Shown piece by piece: positions 24,992 through 32,616 of a stretch of DNA of 64,000 nt. Source of the DNA: Candidatus Schekmanbacteria bacterium. Its GTDB lineage: Bacteria; Schekmanbacteria; GWA2-38-11; J061. A program made the translations under genes and the position numbers. The notes beneath the pieces are model-generated. The model saw nothing but the letters and a program-made list of their open reading frames with translations, was not told the DNA's origin and did no database searches. Numbering within the stretch: the first letter of the stretch is position 1; each line of letters opens with the position of its first letter. The DNA lies in the NCBI GenBank assembly GCA_016219965.1, contig JACRJM010000014.1, positions 1-64,000 of the forward strand, read 5' to 3'.

Positions 24992-25001
24992 TATATATTG
25001 A
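24988..25001. promoter_or_regulatory. Perfect palindrome, candidate operator
   Basis: TCAATATATATTGA is a perfect 14-bp palindrome overlapping the -35 box of the excisionase-like promoter, within the divergent control region. Suited to binding a dimeric regulator; the regulator is not known. Confidence 0.5.
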
Positions 25002-25041
25002 TGCAATCTAATTATTATTACGTTTTCTAATTGATTATCTA

Positions 25042-25068
25042 TTGACAACACAATATTATCCATATAAT
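25042..25068 (+). promoter_or_regulatory. Putative promoter of the zinc-finger gene
   Basis: TTGACA at 25042-25047 and TATAAT at 25063-25068 have a short 15-base spacer. A second TATAAT at 25072-25077 is too far for this -35. It lies just upstream of the GGAGGAGGG ribosome-binding site. Confidence 0.5.
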
Positions 25069-25094
25069 ATGTATAATATTTGGAGGAGGGCGTT

Positions 25095-25808
25095 ATGAAC
25101 TATAAAAAAAATTACAAGATAGACTTGTTAAAATGGCATTTGGATTTTATTTCTAAAGACTTAGACCAAATGGATGATTTGGAATTAAGCATATTGATTC
25201 TGGAAGCTCGGTATTATTTAAGACAACCAGATCATAAATACAAACTCAATTCAAATTTTACACCAACACATAATATCGAAAGAAATAAAAAGAATAAAAA
25301 GCAGCCAAAATATGATGGAGACACTGCCATACCGACTGATTTTTCGATGAAATGGAATGATGAGGCGATATGGAAAAGAAATATAAAAAATATTCAGGCA
25401 GAATTAAAAGACTTTTTTATTTCCATAATTAATCCTGAAAGGGTTTATTTGCTTCGTACGTTTGCAACCGCCGATTTGAATTTAAGCAAAGATGATGGAA
25501 GTTTTATTATCACTTACAGCGTTTCCGAACCAAAAGAGAAAGATGAGGTTCTTTCTTTTGTTGAGTTTGCAAAAATCAGCCTATGTCATTCTCTTAATGG
25601 GATTCTATGCGAAGCAATAAAAACTTGCAAAGAGTGTGGTAAATATTTTTACCATATTTCTAAAAAGCCCAAATTTTACTGCAATCAAAAATGCACCTCC
25701 CGGGCATTATCAAGAAAACGAAGGGAGGCTGATCCAGAAGGTTACAGGAAAATACAACGAGAAATTATGAGGAAAAAATATGGGCTTTTAAAAGGCTCAA
25801 AAAGTTAA
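25095..25808 (+). CDS. CGNR-like zinc-finger protein of the integrated element
   Basis: A 237-residue protein from ATG 25095, preceded by a strong GGAGGAGGG. The C-terminus has CKECGKYFYHISKKPKFYCN and QKCTSRALSRKRRE, the Cys4 pattern of CGNR-type zinc fingers that are thought to bind DNA, followed by a basic helix. The N-terminal ~170 residues are helical and unrecognised, like the ABATE-type domains that often precede such fingers. It is divergent from the excisionase-like operon. A regulatory or defence role is possible. Confidence 0.65.
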   Translation: MNYKKNYKIDLLKWHLDFISKDLDQMDDLELSILILEARYYLRQPDHKYKLNSNFTPTHNIERNKKNKKQPKYDGDTAIPTDFSMKWNDEAIWKRNIKNIQAELKDFFISIINPERVYLLRTFATADLNLSKDDGSFIITYSVSEPKEKDEVLSFVEFAKISLCHSLNGILCEAIKTCKECGKYFYHISKKPKFYCNQKCTSRALSRKRREADPEGYRKIQREIMRKKYGLLKGSKS

Positions 25809-25842
25809 AAAATAAGGTGGCAGAACTGCAACTTTTTTGAAA

Positions 25843-26049
25843 TCATTTTGCAATTACTTTCTTACCATTTAATGCCCCTGTTGTATTGCCAGATCTTTCT
25901 TTCAGCCATTGTTCAAGAATTTCTTCTCGAACTCTCCATGACCCGCCAATCCTGACAGCGGGAATCTTACCTTCCTTTGCATAGCGGTAGGCTGTGTGCA
26001 TATTAATTTGCAATAGCTTTGCAACTTCAGGTATTGTGAGAATCTTCAT
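25843..26049 (-). CDS. Helix-turn-helix excisionase-family protein
   Basis: A 68-residue HTH_17 protein. KILTIPEVAKLLQINMHTAYRYAKEG is the helix-turn-helix and IPAVRIGGSWRVREEILEQWLKER the wing and last helix. This is the standard short excisionase/DNA-binding domain found on mobile elements. It is the second such protein in the element and stands alone, converging on the zinc-finger gene. A role in excision or regulation is likely, but the target is unknown. Confidence 0.8.
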   Translation of the reverse strand: MKILTIPEVAKLLQINMHTAYRYAKEGKIPAVRIGGSWRVREEILEQWLKERSGNTTGALNGKKVIAK

Positions 26050-26363
26050 TTCTATATCTCCTGAATGAGCAATAACTATAAATAAGCAGCAACTATTGTC
26101 AATTGTATTATATACCTATTAACTCCGTCGGGTTTTTATACACTTTTAGCCTTAGAATATCAGATAGTTAGCATTGTCAGTAAAAAACTGTCAGCTATAC
26201 TGAACACTATTATACATGACTGAATCACTCTTATTAAATCAATTAATTCTGCATTATCTTTATAATCAGTTAGTTATAATTATAAAGATTATTATGGCAT
26301 TAGTTTTGCATTTATGATGTTGATTTTACTAAATTAAGTTTTTCTTTTCGGGGGGTATTACTG
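26050..26363. other. AT-rich gene-free stretch upstream of the RCC1 gene
   Basis: No gene is visible. The sequence is very AT-rich with short palindromic TTATAATTATAA-like words near 26275. It probably carries the divergent promoters of the HTH gene and the RCC1-repeat gene. Confidence 0.4.
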
Positions 26364-27923
26364 ATGAAGTCTAACAAGATAAGTCTATTTGTTTCTCTAT
26401 TATTTATTTCCTCTCTAAGCTTTTTTATTCCTTGTAATACATCAGCTATTGAACCTCAGATTTCAGCAGGTCATGCACATAGTGTAGCTCTTAAATCAAA
26501 TGGAACATTATGGGCATGGGGTAGAAACGAAAGTGGTCAATTAGGAGACGGATTATCTGGTTTTGCAGTATACAGAGAGTATCCTGCCCAAGTTGGCACT
26601 GATACAGACTGGGTTTCTATTGCCGCAGGTAAAAGTCACACCGCGGCATTAAAAACAGATGGTACATGGTGGCAATGGGGAGGTCTAACAGACAAAATAG
26701 AGACAATTCCTACAAAAGTTGGGACTGATACTAATTGGAGTAAAATTGACGCTGGCTTTATTTTCACAATTGCGTTGAAATCAGATGGCACGCTTTGGGC
26801 TTGGGGTGTTAACGGTTTTGGTCAATTAGGTGATGGTACAACAAACAAAAAAACCTCGCCAATTCAAATAGGAACGGATAATAAATGGAGTTCTGTCTCA
26901 ACTGGCGATTCCCATACTATTGCTTTAAAATCAGATGGGACACTTTGGGCATGGGGGAAAAATGAAAATGCTGAATTAGGCGATGGCACAACAATTAATA
27001 AACGTTCCCCTGTTCAAATTGGAAGTGATACTAATTGGAGTAAAATTTCAGCTGGAAATAATTTCACTATTGCTCTTAAATCAAATGGAACATTATGGGC
27101 TTGGGGTAGCAATTCTTTTGGCCAATTGGGAGATGGAACATCTGGATATGTAGTAAGAGAGTATCCTGCCCAAGTTGGCACTGATACAGACTGGGTTTCT
27201 ATTGCCGCAGGTGACACTCATAGTCTCGCTTTAAAATCAGATGGAACACTTTGGGCATGGGGCAGTAACTTATTTATTGGAACGATTAATATTTCAACAA
27301 CTCCAATAAGAGTAGACGTAAATAATGATTGGGTATCTTTTGACGCAGGGGGTTCCCATCATATAGCATTACAATCAGATGGTTCCTTATGGGCTTGGGG
27401 ATATAATGCTTACGGAGAAGTAGGAGACGGAACAACTACAATCAGAGACGAACCTGTTGAGATCTTTCCTGCTTCTGACTTCGATAGCGATGGGATACCT
27501 GATACAATCGATAACTGCCCTAATGATTACAACCCAGACCAAGCAGATTACAATAACAATGGGCAAGGTGATGTCTGTGATCCACCTCCGACACTAATTA
27601 CTCTCTCCTCATTCACAGCTAATCAATCTAACAAGAAAGTTGTACTCAAATGGGAGACCGGAACTGAACTCGACAACCTCGGTTTTAATATTCGGCGTTC
27701 AGAGTCTATTGATAGCAAGTATATACAGATTAACAAGAAGCTCATCAAGGCAAAAGGAAGCAGCACTAAAGGTGCGTCATATACTTTCAAGGATAAGAAG
27801 ATTGAGGCAGGAAAGACCTACTGGTATAAGCTTGAGGATATAGACAGCAATACAGGCAATACACAGCATGGCCCTGTTGAGGTTCCAGTTGCAGCAAAGA
27901 AATCTAAGACAAAAAAAAATTAA
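26364..27923 (+). CDS. Secreted RCC1-repeat protein with thrombospondin type 3 repeat and fibronectin-like tail
   Basis: A 519-residue exported protein. A signal peptide (~1-29) precedes about seven RCC1 (regulator of chromosome condensation) repeats with cores like HTIALKSDGTLWAWGKNENA and QLGDGTT, which should close a seven-bladed propeller. Around residues 370-405 lies a calcium-binding thrombospondin type 3 segment (DSDGIPDTIDNCPNDYNPDQ). The last ~110 residues (LKWETGTELDNLGFNIRR... YWYKLEDIDSNTG) resemble a fibronectin III-like domain common in secreted bacterial proteins. It is element cargo. The small peptide gene begins 14 bases after its stop. GGGGG precedes the ATG. Confidence 0.88.
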   Translation: MKSNKISLFVSLLFISSLSFFIPCNTSAIEPQISAGHAHSVALKSNGTLWAWGRNESGQLGDGLSGFAVYREYPAQVGTDTDWVSIAAGKSHTAALKTDGTWWQWGGLTDKIETIPTKVGTDTNWSKIDAGFIFTIALKSDGTLWAWGVNGFGQLGDGTTNKKTSPIQIGTDNKWSSVSTGDSHTIALKSDGTLWAWGKNENAELGDGTTINKRSPVQIGSDTNWSKISAGNNFTIALKSNGTLWAWGSNSFGQLGDGTSGYVVREYPAQVGTDTDWVSIAAGDTHSLALKSDGTLWAWGSNLFIGTINISTTPIRVDVNNDWVSFDAGGSHHIALQSDGSLWAWGYNAYGEVGDGTTTIRDEPVEIFPASDFDSDGIPDTIDNCPNDYNPDQADYNNNGQGDVCDPPPTLITLSSFTANQSNKKVVLKWETGTELDNLGFNIRRSESIDSKYIQINKKLIKAKGSSTKGASYTFKDKKIEAGKTYWYKLEDIDSNTGNTQHGPVEVPVAAKKSKTKKN

Positions 27924-27937
27924 ATCGGGCGATTATT

Positions 27938-28093
27938 ATGGATAACCCAAAGAAGGCTTACAAGAAACCAACTATCAAGCAAGTGAAGCTTGTTCCTGAA
28001 GAAGCAGTCCTCGGCGTGTGCAAGAGCGATACAGGAGCAGGGCCTAATCAGTCAACGTGTATAATACCGCAGTGCTTTAATCCGGGGAGCTGA
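27938..28093 (+). CDS. 51-residue RiPP-precursor-like peptide
   Basis: An intact small frame, ATG 27938 to TGA 28093. The N-terminal half is a Lys-rich leader-like part, MDNPKKAYKKPTIKQVKLVP, with a Tyr-x-x-Pro-x-Ile motif (Y8, P11, I13) reminiscent of the YxxPxL motif that RRE (PqqD-like) domains bind in lasso-peptide leaders. The second half, EEAVLGVCKSDTGAGPNQST then CIIPQCFNPGS, is Gly/Ser/Thr/Cys-rich with three cysteines, like a core peptide. It follows the RCC1 gene by 14 bases, so they are probably co-transcribed. No radical-SAM maturase, cyclase or protease of a RiPP pathway is visible nearby. The call is inference from architecture. Confidence 0.55.
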   Translation: MDNPKKAYKKPTIKQVKLVPEEAVLGVCKSDTGAGPNQSTCIIPQCFNPGS

Positions 28094-28473
28094 GGGCAGG
28101 AATAAAGGACACTCAAGCCCTCTATTCCATTCAAGGCAAGCCATATACTTTTGGTATGAAAAAAGTCTTGCTGTCGGGGCTTAAAACAACGCATTTGTGC
28201 TGTGGTGGAGATGATGGCGAGTTTCAGCAGAATTCCCTATGTAGTTTCAAACTAATTCCACAATCAGTTTCAGTAGAATTCCTCACTTTGTAAAAATATC
28301 ATTCTACTTGCCTCTAAAACATCTTGCTAACTTATATCTTAAAGTTAACCAGCTTATATTCTCTTAATTAAAATCAAATAGTTACTTACTCCATAAGAAA
28401 ACACCCTTGAATATTTTGTTAAGTTATATATATTATATTATAAATACTTAACTAATTATTGGGTAAATATAAT
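28094..28473. other. Gene-free stretch between the peptide and the second recombinase
   Basis: No further gene is seen in these 380 bases. They contain three 23-bp imperfect repeats (28220-28288, listed separately) followed by a very AT-rich segment before the recombinase start, where its promoter should lie. Confidence 0.4.
28220..28288. repeat. Three tandem 23-bp imperfect repeats
   Basis: Units start at 28220, 28243 and 28266, each beginning AGTTTCA and containing AATTCC at the same offset (AGTTTCAGCAGAATTCC, AGTTTCAAACTAATTCC, AGTTTCAGTAGAATTCC). The exact 23-base spacing, about two helical turns, suggests protein-binding sites such as recombinase arm sites, operators or iterons. Confidence 0.6.
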
Positions 28474-29070
28474 ATGAAAAAATTTCAAAACAGAAACCAT
28501 CCAAAGAAGGGTCAACAGATAAAGGTGGAGCCTATTAAGGATTTGAAGGACATTAAGGCAATTAAAAAGCTGCTTGCTGATAACCCAAGAGACTATGCAC
28601 TGTTCACGATCGGAATAAATACTAATCTTAGAGCAAGCGATCTGTTAAGGCTTAAAGCCGGACAGGTGCGTGGCCTGAAACCAATGGATGAAATTGAAGT
28701 CAAAGAGAAGAAGACTGCCAAGATAAGGAGGATTACTTTAAATGAAACCTGTATAAAAGCCATAGAAAGGCTGTTGGCATCTGTAAAATATCTTGACACC
28801 GATTACCTGTTTAAGTCGCAGCGTGGAGCGGTGCTGACAATTCCCTCGGTTCACAGGTTAGTCAAGCAGTGGACAGGTACTATCAACTTAAAAGGCAACT
28901 ATGGAAGCCATACATTGAGGAAGACTTTTGGCTACCATCAGCGAGTAACATTCGGGGTGGGACTCCCAGAGCTTATGGAATGCTTTAACCACAGCACGCA
29001 GAGGCAGACCCAGACTTATCTTTGCATTCAGCCTGAAGAAATAAGAAGTGTGTATGCTAACCAATTATAA
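28474..29070 (+). CDS. Short tyrosine recombinase (second recombinase of the element)
   Basis: About 198 residues from ATG 28474 (TTG at 28459 is the alternative). Catalytic-domain motifs are present: R53 in GINTNLRASDLLRL, a KEKKTAKIRRI hairpin lysine, H146 and R149 in SHTLRKTFGYH, H173 in CFNHST and Y182 in TYLCI. It lacks the usual N-terminal arm- and core-binding domains, beginning only about 50 residues before the first arginine, like compact integrases of some elements. It may act with int or on another site. The small-terminase-like gene follows after 23 bases. Confidence 0.82.
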   Translation: MKKFQNRNHPKKGQQIKVEPIKDLKDIKAIKKLLADNPRDYALFTIGINTNLRASDLLRLKAGQVRGLKPMDEIEVKEKKTAKIRRITLNETCIKAIERLLASVKYLDTDYLFKSQRGAVLTIPSVHRLVKQWTGTINLKGNYGSHTLRKTFGYHQRVTFGVGLPELMECFNHSTQRQTQTYLCIQPEEIRSVYANQL

Positions 29071-29093
29071 ACAGGAAGGCCAAGACTTCTGTT

Positions 29094-29483
29094 ATGGCTA
29101 ATGGAATAAAAGAACTTTCAGTCAGAGACCGATTGCTAATAATAGGAATGATTAAAGGCTTATCAGCTTCAGAAGCTGCAAGGCGTGCAGGATATGCTGA
29201 AAGCACAGTTCGGAAACAGATAAGTCGTATCGTAGGCAAAAGTAGTGTCCAAGACGCCTTAGACCAGTCTTTAGGGGATAAAAACGTCACTTTTTACGAC
29301 TTAGTGGCCATCATTAAAGAGGGCCTTGATGCAAAAAAAACGATTGCAGTTAGACTGATTGATTCTGAAGATTCATCAGGACATCCGAGAGGAAAGAAGA
29401 AAAGAGTTTTTGTTGAAATACCAGATCATAGGATAAGGTTAAAATTTGCTAAAATTACTCTTACACTCTTGGGATTACCTTGA
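29094..29483 (+). CDS. Small-terminase-like HTH protein
   Basis: A 129-residue protein. SVRDRLLIIGMIKGLSASEAARRAGYAESTVRKQISRI is the N-terminal HTH typical of phage small terminase subunits. It is followed by a helical middle (TFYDLVAIIKEGLDAKKTI) and a basic end, also in keeping with that family. Small terminases recognise phage DNA for packaging. No large subunit or structural gene is present, so it may instead be a regulator or help the element use another phage's packaging machinery, as satellites do. The fold call is fair; the role is inferred. Confidence 0.65.
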   Translation: MANGIKELSVRDRLLIIGMIKGLSASEAARRAGYAESTVRKQISRIVGKSSVQDALDQSLGDKNVTFYDLVAIIKEGLDAKKTIAVRLIDSEDSSGHPRGKKKRVFVEIPDHRIRLKFAKITLTLLGLP

Positions 29484-30134
29484 AGCTTTGAGCAGATAAA
29501 AAACTCGATAGCTACTTTCCATGATCTCTTAGTATAAATGTCAGAAAAATGCACCTAAACTTCCTTTTCTTTTTCCGGGTAAGGCATAACTATGGTTCAA
29601 AGTCAAAACTCGTGTTCTGATGTTGAAAAACTATCTTTTTGTGCCGTGGTGGACGGGAAATTTGAAGGGTAGGCAGAACAGGAATCCTTTTGCAAGAGTC
29701 TCTGCTCATCTTTCTCAACGATAATTTGCCAAAGTCCCCCTGTTTGAGTATCGAGAAGATATTGGTCTTTTCTAAACTCTGAAACCTGTCCAAAAACTTA
29801 CCTCACATTAGGGGTTGCCAAGACTTTCTGTTGTGGTGGTTTCACTTCAAATGGATGAAACAATAATAATGATATGAAAAACAATAAAGAAAATATGTTT
29901 GATGTTATGAAAATTTACTCTTTTTTCACGGCACAAATGAGGGGGTTTTAGGCTTTTAAACATGAATTCTCAATCTTACCCATAGTTCCCCTTGCCTTGA
30001 ACGAAATAGATGGGTTAAGTATCTTTCATGCTTGCCCTCAACTCCCCGGATTAAAGCACTGGGGGATGATGCAGACTTATTTGGTGTCCACTATTTTCAA
30101 CTTATCTCAGGGAAAAACAAAAACCAGAAAACAA
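29484..30134. other. 650-base stretch without a recognisable gene
   Basis: I see only short frames (all under 70 codons) with no ribosome-binding site or known motif. A GTGCCGTG word near 29640 and its inverse CACGGCAC near 29928 form a distant inverted repeat. The stretch may be decayed sequence or non-coding. It lies downstream of both the terminase-like gene and the convergent FGE-fold gene. Confidence 0.4.
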
Positions 30135-31196
30135 CTACTTAGAATTGCAGGCGACCCGAAACCCGATTGCATCTGCTAACGCGTTCGGGTCTATAGCTCG
30201 ACGTAGGCTGCACCTAAAGCCACCAGTTCCACCCCTAATGAGCGAAGAAGAACCACCACGATTCACCCGATAACTACCGGATTCAGGACCTTTAGGGTTA
30301 TCTCTCAGACTATCTTCATAATATTTCTCTCCATACCAATCCGCACATAATTCCCAAACGTTACCGTACATGTCATACAAACCAAGAGCATTCGGTATCT
30401 CACTTTTCACTTCAACTACAAGATTTCCTCTATAAGCATAATCTTCAGAACTTATATTACCATATTTAATATGCTTGCCGCGTTCACGTGCAGCAAACTC
30501 CCATTCAGCCTCAGTAGGCAGGCGGTAATTCCCTCCTGTCATTTCATTCAATCTTTTTAGAAACTCCTGTACTTTATTCCAACTCACATTGCTAACAGGC
30601 TCTAAGTCTTCTCTTTGATAACGGCTTTTCAAAAAACTGCTCGGTGCTGTACTTCCCATTATTTCTTCCCACAGTGCCCGCGTCACCTCAGTCTCTCCCA
30701 TATAAAAATCATCTAATCTTACTGTATGCGCAGGCTTCTCATCCGAATTGCCGTTTCCGAACGTGTCACCCATCTCAAACTCGCCACCCCGGATAAACAC
30801 CATCTTTATGCGGGAGAGCACTTTTCTTTTTTTCTCTTCCGAAAAGCATTTATTTTCTGCGTCAAGTTGAATCTTTATTTCTTCAATTCTCTTTCTCTCC
30901 TCCTCAGACCTAAGTCGCTCTTCTACTGCCTTTCTTTTTGTCTCTTCAATTTTAGCAGTTTCCTGATACTCAACCAGTGGCGCGTTGACAGTTGCATTAG
31001 TATCAGAGGTCTGACGCTGGGAATTATCAATAACAATAAATAGAATGACAACAATCGCAACTATAATCTCTGCAAATATTCTGACGCTTCTGCCTTTCTG
31101 ATGTTGTATTCTCTCCTCAGCAAGCCTTCCTACCTCTTTGCGTGCTTTTCGCTCTGCATTTTCTTTTCTCGTGTGTTCAACTTCATCTTTTTTCAC
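30135..31196 (-). CDS. Membrane-anchored formylglycine-generating-enzyme-fold (SUMF1) protein
   Basis: A 353-residue protein starting at GTG 31196 (AAGGA 8 bases upstream). A charged N-terminus precedes one transmembrane helix (~37-57), a Lys/Glu-rich coiled coil (~80-125) and an FGE-sulfatase/SUMF1 domain (~130-353). Hallmarks are FIRGGEFEMGD, DFYMGETEVTRALWEEIMG, PVSNVSWNKVQEF, RLPTEAEWEFAAR, YDMYGNVWELCADWYG, VNRGGSS and IGFRVA. The C-type-lectin fold is used both by true formylglycine enzymes and by binding proteins, including variable proteins of diversity-generating retroelements. The catalytic cysteine pair of true FGEs is not evident, so a binding role is likelier. Confidence 0.88.
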   Translation of the reverse strand: MKKDEVEHTRKENAERKARKEVGRLAEERIQHQKGRSVRIFAEIIVAIVVILFIVIDNSQRQTSDTNATVNAPLVEYQETAKIEETKRKAVEERLRSEEERKRIEEIKIQLDAENKCFSEEKKRKVLSRIKMVFIRGGEFEMGDTFGNGNSDEKPAHTVRLDDFYMGETEVTRALWEEIMGSTAPSSFLKSRYQREDLEPVSNVSWNKVQEFLKRLNEMTGGNYRLPTEAEWEFAARERGKHIKYGNISSEDYAYRGNLVVEVKSEIPNALGLYDMYGNVWELCADWYGEKYYEDSLRDNPKGPESGSYRVNRGGSSSLIRGGTGGFRCSLRRAIDPNALADAIGFRVACNSK

Positions 31197-31250
31197 TTTA
31201 GCAATCCTTAATAATTATCAAAAAAATAAGATAATTAATTCATAATAACT
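31188..31250. repeat. 63-bp direct repeat (leader region), copy 1
   Basis: Identical over 63 bases to 31624-31686. On the reverse strand it holds an AATTATC/GATAATT inverted repeat, the ribosome-binding site AAGGA and the first codons GTG AAA AAA of the FGE-fold gene. Confidence 0.9.
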
Positions 31251-31281
31251 ATATTATTTTTCTAAAGAAATAGGATATTTT

Positions 31282-31632
31282 TCATTCCTTCTTTATCCTT
31301 CTCTTAATTTCTTTCATGTTTTTTCGAATTCCCTTAATGCAAAAATACATAAAAATAGGAAAAATAATCCACCAAACTACTCCACCGTAGACTTGTAAGA
31401 ATTTAACTAAAAAGGAGGATTCAGTTTTTCGTGTTGCAAGCATTGGGAAAAAAGGGTTACGGCTGGTAACTGTAGTTTTTGGCCCGAGGAAATCATATAT
31501 TACGAATATGATCAGAAGTATTGTCTTAGGATTTGCAAAAAGCAAGATTACAATTCCAATCGTAATAATTCCACCGAAAACGCCTAAACACCCTCTTAAT
31601 TCAGATAAACGCTCATCTTCATTTTTTTTCAC
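31282..31632 (-). CDS. Small two-helix membrane protein
   Basis: A 116-residue protein starting at GTG 31632, using the same 63-bp leader and first codons (MKK-x-E) as the FGE-fold gene downstream. Two hydrophobic segments are clear, ~17-48 (FGGIITIGIVILLFANPKTI and on) and ~80-100 (YGGVVWWIIFPIFMYFCIKG), with a basic C-terminus. No family recognised. The gene sits between the two copies of the repeat, so it may have been inserted by duplication and could be lost by recombination. Confidence 0.6.
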   Translation of the reverse strand: MKKNEDERLSELRGCLGVFGGIITIGIVILLFANPKTILLIIFVIYDFLGPKTTVTSRNPFFPMLATRKTESSFLVKFLQVYGGVVWWIIFPIFMYFCIKGIRKNMKEIKRRIKKE

Positions 31633-31686
31633 TTTAGCAATCCTTAATAATTATCAAAAAAATAAGATAATTAATTCATAATAACT
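31624..31686. repeat. 63-bp direct repeat (leader region), copy 2
   Basis: Identical to 31188-31250; it provides the ribosome-binding site and start codons of the 116-residue membrane-protein gene. Confidence 0.9.
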
Positions 31687-31775
31687 GTGTAGATTTTCTA
31701 AAGAAAACGGTTTTTATACTGGTGAATAGCAGGATAATGTATTGGTAAGGCACGAGAGATACTCTCAAATAGTTG

Positions 31776-32489
31776 TTAGTTATTCCACTCCTCAATTATT
31801 ATTCCGTCAAAATATAATTTTACAGATTGTAAGCCTATAGATAAAACAGGTTCTTCTGGATGACCTGGAGCCTGTCTTTTTTCTATAGGATAATAAAACT
31901 TAAAATCTATATCAACACGAAGTAAATCTTGATTTTTCTTCCACGTAGGTGCTGCATCTATAGAAACCTTTAAAGATGTTATGTTTATCATCGTGCATTG
32001 ATCCTCAGAATACTTAGCGTTTTTAATGACAACCTTCCTAATCATTCCTATCCAATCGTGGAGTCCAGAATCAATACATAAAAAAACATTCGGAACACCA
32101 AAGTCTACGTTAGCATAATCATAATATTCTCTGTCAGAGTCATATTGGCCTAAATTAACCTTAAATCCTTTAAAACGATAGGTTGGTCTGAAAAAATCTT
32201 CTATCGAACTCTGATATTCTTTTCTAATTGAATTCTCAATTTCATCAACTCTACGGTTATAATCTACACTTTTTTCGAATTCGCCTCTTTCGGGAAGATT
32301 CGGTCTTCTGTTTCTTAATGGTATTATCTTTCGCAATTCATTGTATTTGTTATTCATAAAATTAGACCAATTATCTATAAGTAAAATTTTTTCTTCAGCT
32401 TGGTTCTCAAAGATTGACCCCTGACAAACACTAAATAAAATTGTGAAAAGTAAAATTATTTTTAAATGGAATATTTTAAGATTTTTCAT
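31776..32489 (-). CDS. Hypothetical secreted or lipid-anchored protein
   Basis: About 237 residues from ATG 32489, where a signal peptide begins (MKNLKIFHLKIILLFTILFS, then VCQGS). The frame is open to ATG 32582, but those 31 residues precede the signal and look non-native. The mature part is rich in charged and aromatic residues (NLPERGEFEKSVDYNRRVDE; DSDREYYDYANVDFGVPNVF) and beta-strand-like at the end. No family recognised. AT-rich like its neighbours; probably exported cargo of the element. Confidence 0.55.
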   Translation of the reverse strand: MKNLKIFHLKIILLFTILFSVCQGSIFENQAEEKILLIDNWSNFMNNKYNELRKIIPLRNRRPNLPERGEFEKSVDYNRRVDEIENSIRKEYQSSIEDFFRPTYRFKGFKVNLGQYDSDREYYDYANVDFGVPNVFLCIDSGLHDWIGMIRKVVIKNAKYSEDQCTMINITSLKVSIDAAPTWKKNQDLLRVDIDFKFYYPIEKRQAPGHPEEPVLSIGLQSVKLYFDGIIIEEWNN

Positions 32490-32616
32490 TTTATATTTAT
32501 AATTCTCTATTAATGTAAACGTATTTTTGGGGCATTTTATGAAAAGTTTTTTGGTAAATTTAAATAAAATAATATTAATCATTTACCCATGATTAAATAT
32601 GAAATAAAAACAGTTA

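Noticed and set aside
29590-29793. Short reverse frame between the terminase-like and FGE-fold genes
   Set aside because: No ribosome-binding site, no motif, and composition like non-coding sequence.
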